Shown in pieces: positions 63,673-64,000 of a DNA stretch of 64,000 bases. The translations under genes and the position numbers were made by a program. Under the pieces are notes generated by a model, which searched no databases, had not been told where the DNA came from, and saw nothing but the letters and a program-made list of their open reading frames with translations. Source of the stretch: Formosa sp. Hel3_A1_48 (lineage in GTDB: Bacteria > Bacteroidota > Bacteroidia > Flavobacteriales > Flavobacteriaceae); the NCBI RefSeq assembly GCF_001735715.1, contig NZ_CP017259.1, forward strand, positions 865,501-929,500, written 5' to 3'. The first letter of the stretch is position 1. Each line of letters starts with the position of its first letter.

Positions 63673-64000
63673 TTATTGTTCGAAACCGAATTTTTTACGC
63701 TGTTTTTTACTCATATTGTTTACTACCATTTCGTAACTATGAGTAATAAGTTCTAAAATAAATTTTGGTGAGAGCTCATTCGTGTCTAATTGAATCGTAT
63801 TCCAATGTTTTTTATTGGCGTGAAAACCAGGGAGGATTGAGTCAAATTCACTCCTCAATTCCAAAGCGTATTCTGGATCACATTTCAAGGTGATGGATGC
63901 AGCACCTCGCTCCCAATGACTTAGAGGACAAAGAGCAAATATTTTGCCCAGTACTTTAAATACAAGAGTATCTTGATCGAAAGGAAATTCTTCTGTTGTT
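63673..64000 (-). CDS. MmcQ/YjbR family protein (C-terminal part, cut by window edge)
   Basis: The minus frame runs from the stop at 63673 beyond base 64000. Visible: TTEEFPFDQDTLVFKVLGKI, then LKCDPEYALELRSEF and HWNTIQLDTNELSPKFILEL, the usual MmcQ/YjbR (CyaY-like fold) pattern. Only the first 10-15 residues should be missing. Function unknown; it is described as DNA-binding in the family name. It is convergent with the dipeptidase gene, 14 bp apart. Confidence 0.88.
   Translation of the reverse strand, partial: TTEEFPFDQDTLVFKVLGKIFALCPLSHWERGAASITLKCDPEYALELRSEFDSILPGFHANKKHWNTIQLDTNELSPKFILELITHSYEMVVNNMSKKQRKKFGFEQ

Noticed and set aside
1-64000. CRISPR arrays, insertion sequences and rRNA genes
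   Set aside because: No regularly spaced repeats, no transposase frame with terminal inverted repeats and no rRNA sequence were found.

Overview
The window is chromosomal DNA of a marine-type member of the Bacteroidetes, most likely family Flavobacteriaceae. Four things point there: low-GC codon use, SusC/SusD pairs and T9SS C-terminal sorting tails, promoters of the TTTG / TAnnTTTG type, and an arsenosugar gene set typical of flavobacteria. No species can be named from the sequence alone.

Region 1 (1-19.35 kb) is ordinary core genome. It holds the 5' part of alaS, an M23 peptidase and a MerR regulator, the GTPases der and era, fbp, a GNAT-aspartokinase-OlsF-like acyltransferase operon, and a long minus-strand run. 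That run contains a 2-hydroxyacid dehydrogenase, mgtE, rsmA, a DUF4286 protein, a TPR protein, serS, ribF, pth, rplY and prs. It ends at a tRNA-Leu(CAA) with a consensus promoter.

Region 2 (19.35-21.4 kb) is a small accessory patch next to the tRNA. It has an unrecognised multi-pass membrane protein and a secreted protein whose frame is broken exactly at a run of ten G. One extra G would join the signal peptide to the downstream 128-codon frame, so this is a candidate phase-variable gene.

Region 3 (21.4-46.2 kb) is a polysaccharide utilisation locus. A membrane-anchored regulator (periplasmic propeller, Y_Y_Y domain, LuxR-type HTH) is divergent from an operon that encodes a secreted PKD/T9SS protein, SusC, SusD, a PKD-rich surface lipoprotein, a modular GH5 with CBM6-like modules, an FN3-like lipoprotein, a GH16, a GH30 and an MFS sugar porter. 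GH16 plus GH30 plus GH5 suggests a branched beta-glucan of the laminarin type (inference). Two T9SS proteins follow: an Asp-box/VPS10-like propeller and a tandem-duplicated binding protein. The latter carries a one-base frameshift that shows in the repeat spacing (419 versus 420 bp). A 10-bp motif recurs in three intergenic regions, and an 11-bp direct repeat sits upstream of the operon promoter.

Region 4 (47.3-57 kb) is a 12-gene plus-strand run built around arsenosugar biosynthesis: an AhpD-like protein, radical SAM ArsS, a rhodanese, two glycosyltransferases (TIGR04282 and TIGR04283 types), a purine nucleoside phosphorylase, ArsM, a DUF547 protein and a MerT-like membrane protein. Three more glycosyltransferases follow. 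The phosphorylase embedded in this operon suggests a depurination step after ArsS.

Region 5 (57-64 kb) is core genome again: an RsuA-family pseudouridine synthase with an unusual catalytic motif, a UbiA prenyltransferase with two mevalonate-pathway genes, a BaiN-like flavoprotein, tRNA-Leu(UAG), an M20 dipeptidase and a partial MmcQ/YjbR protein.
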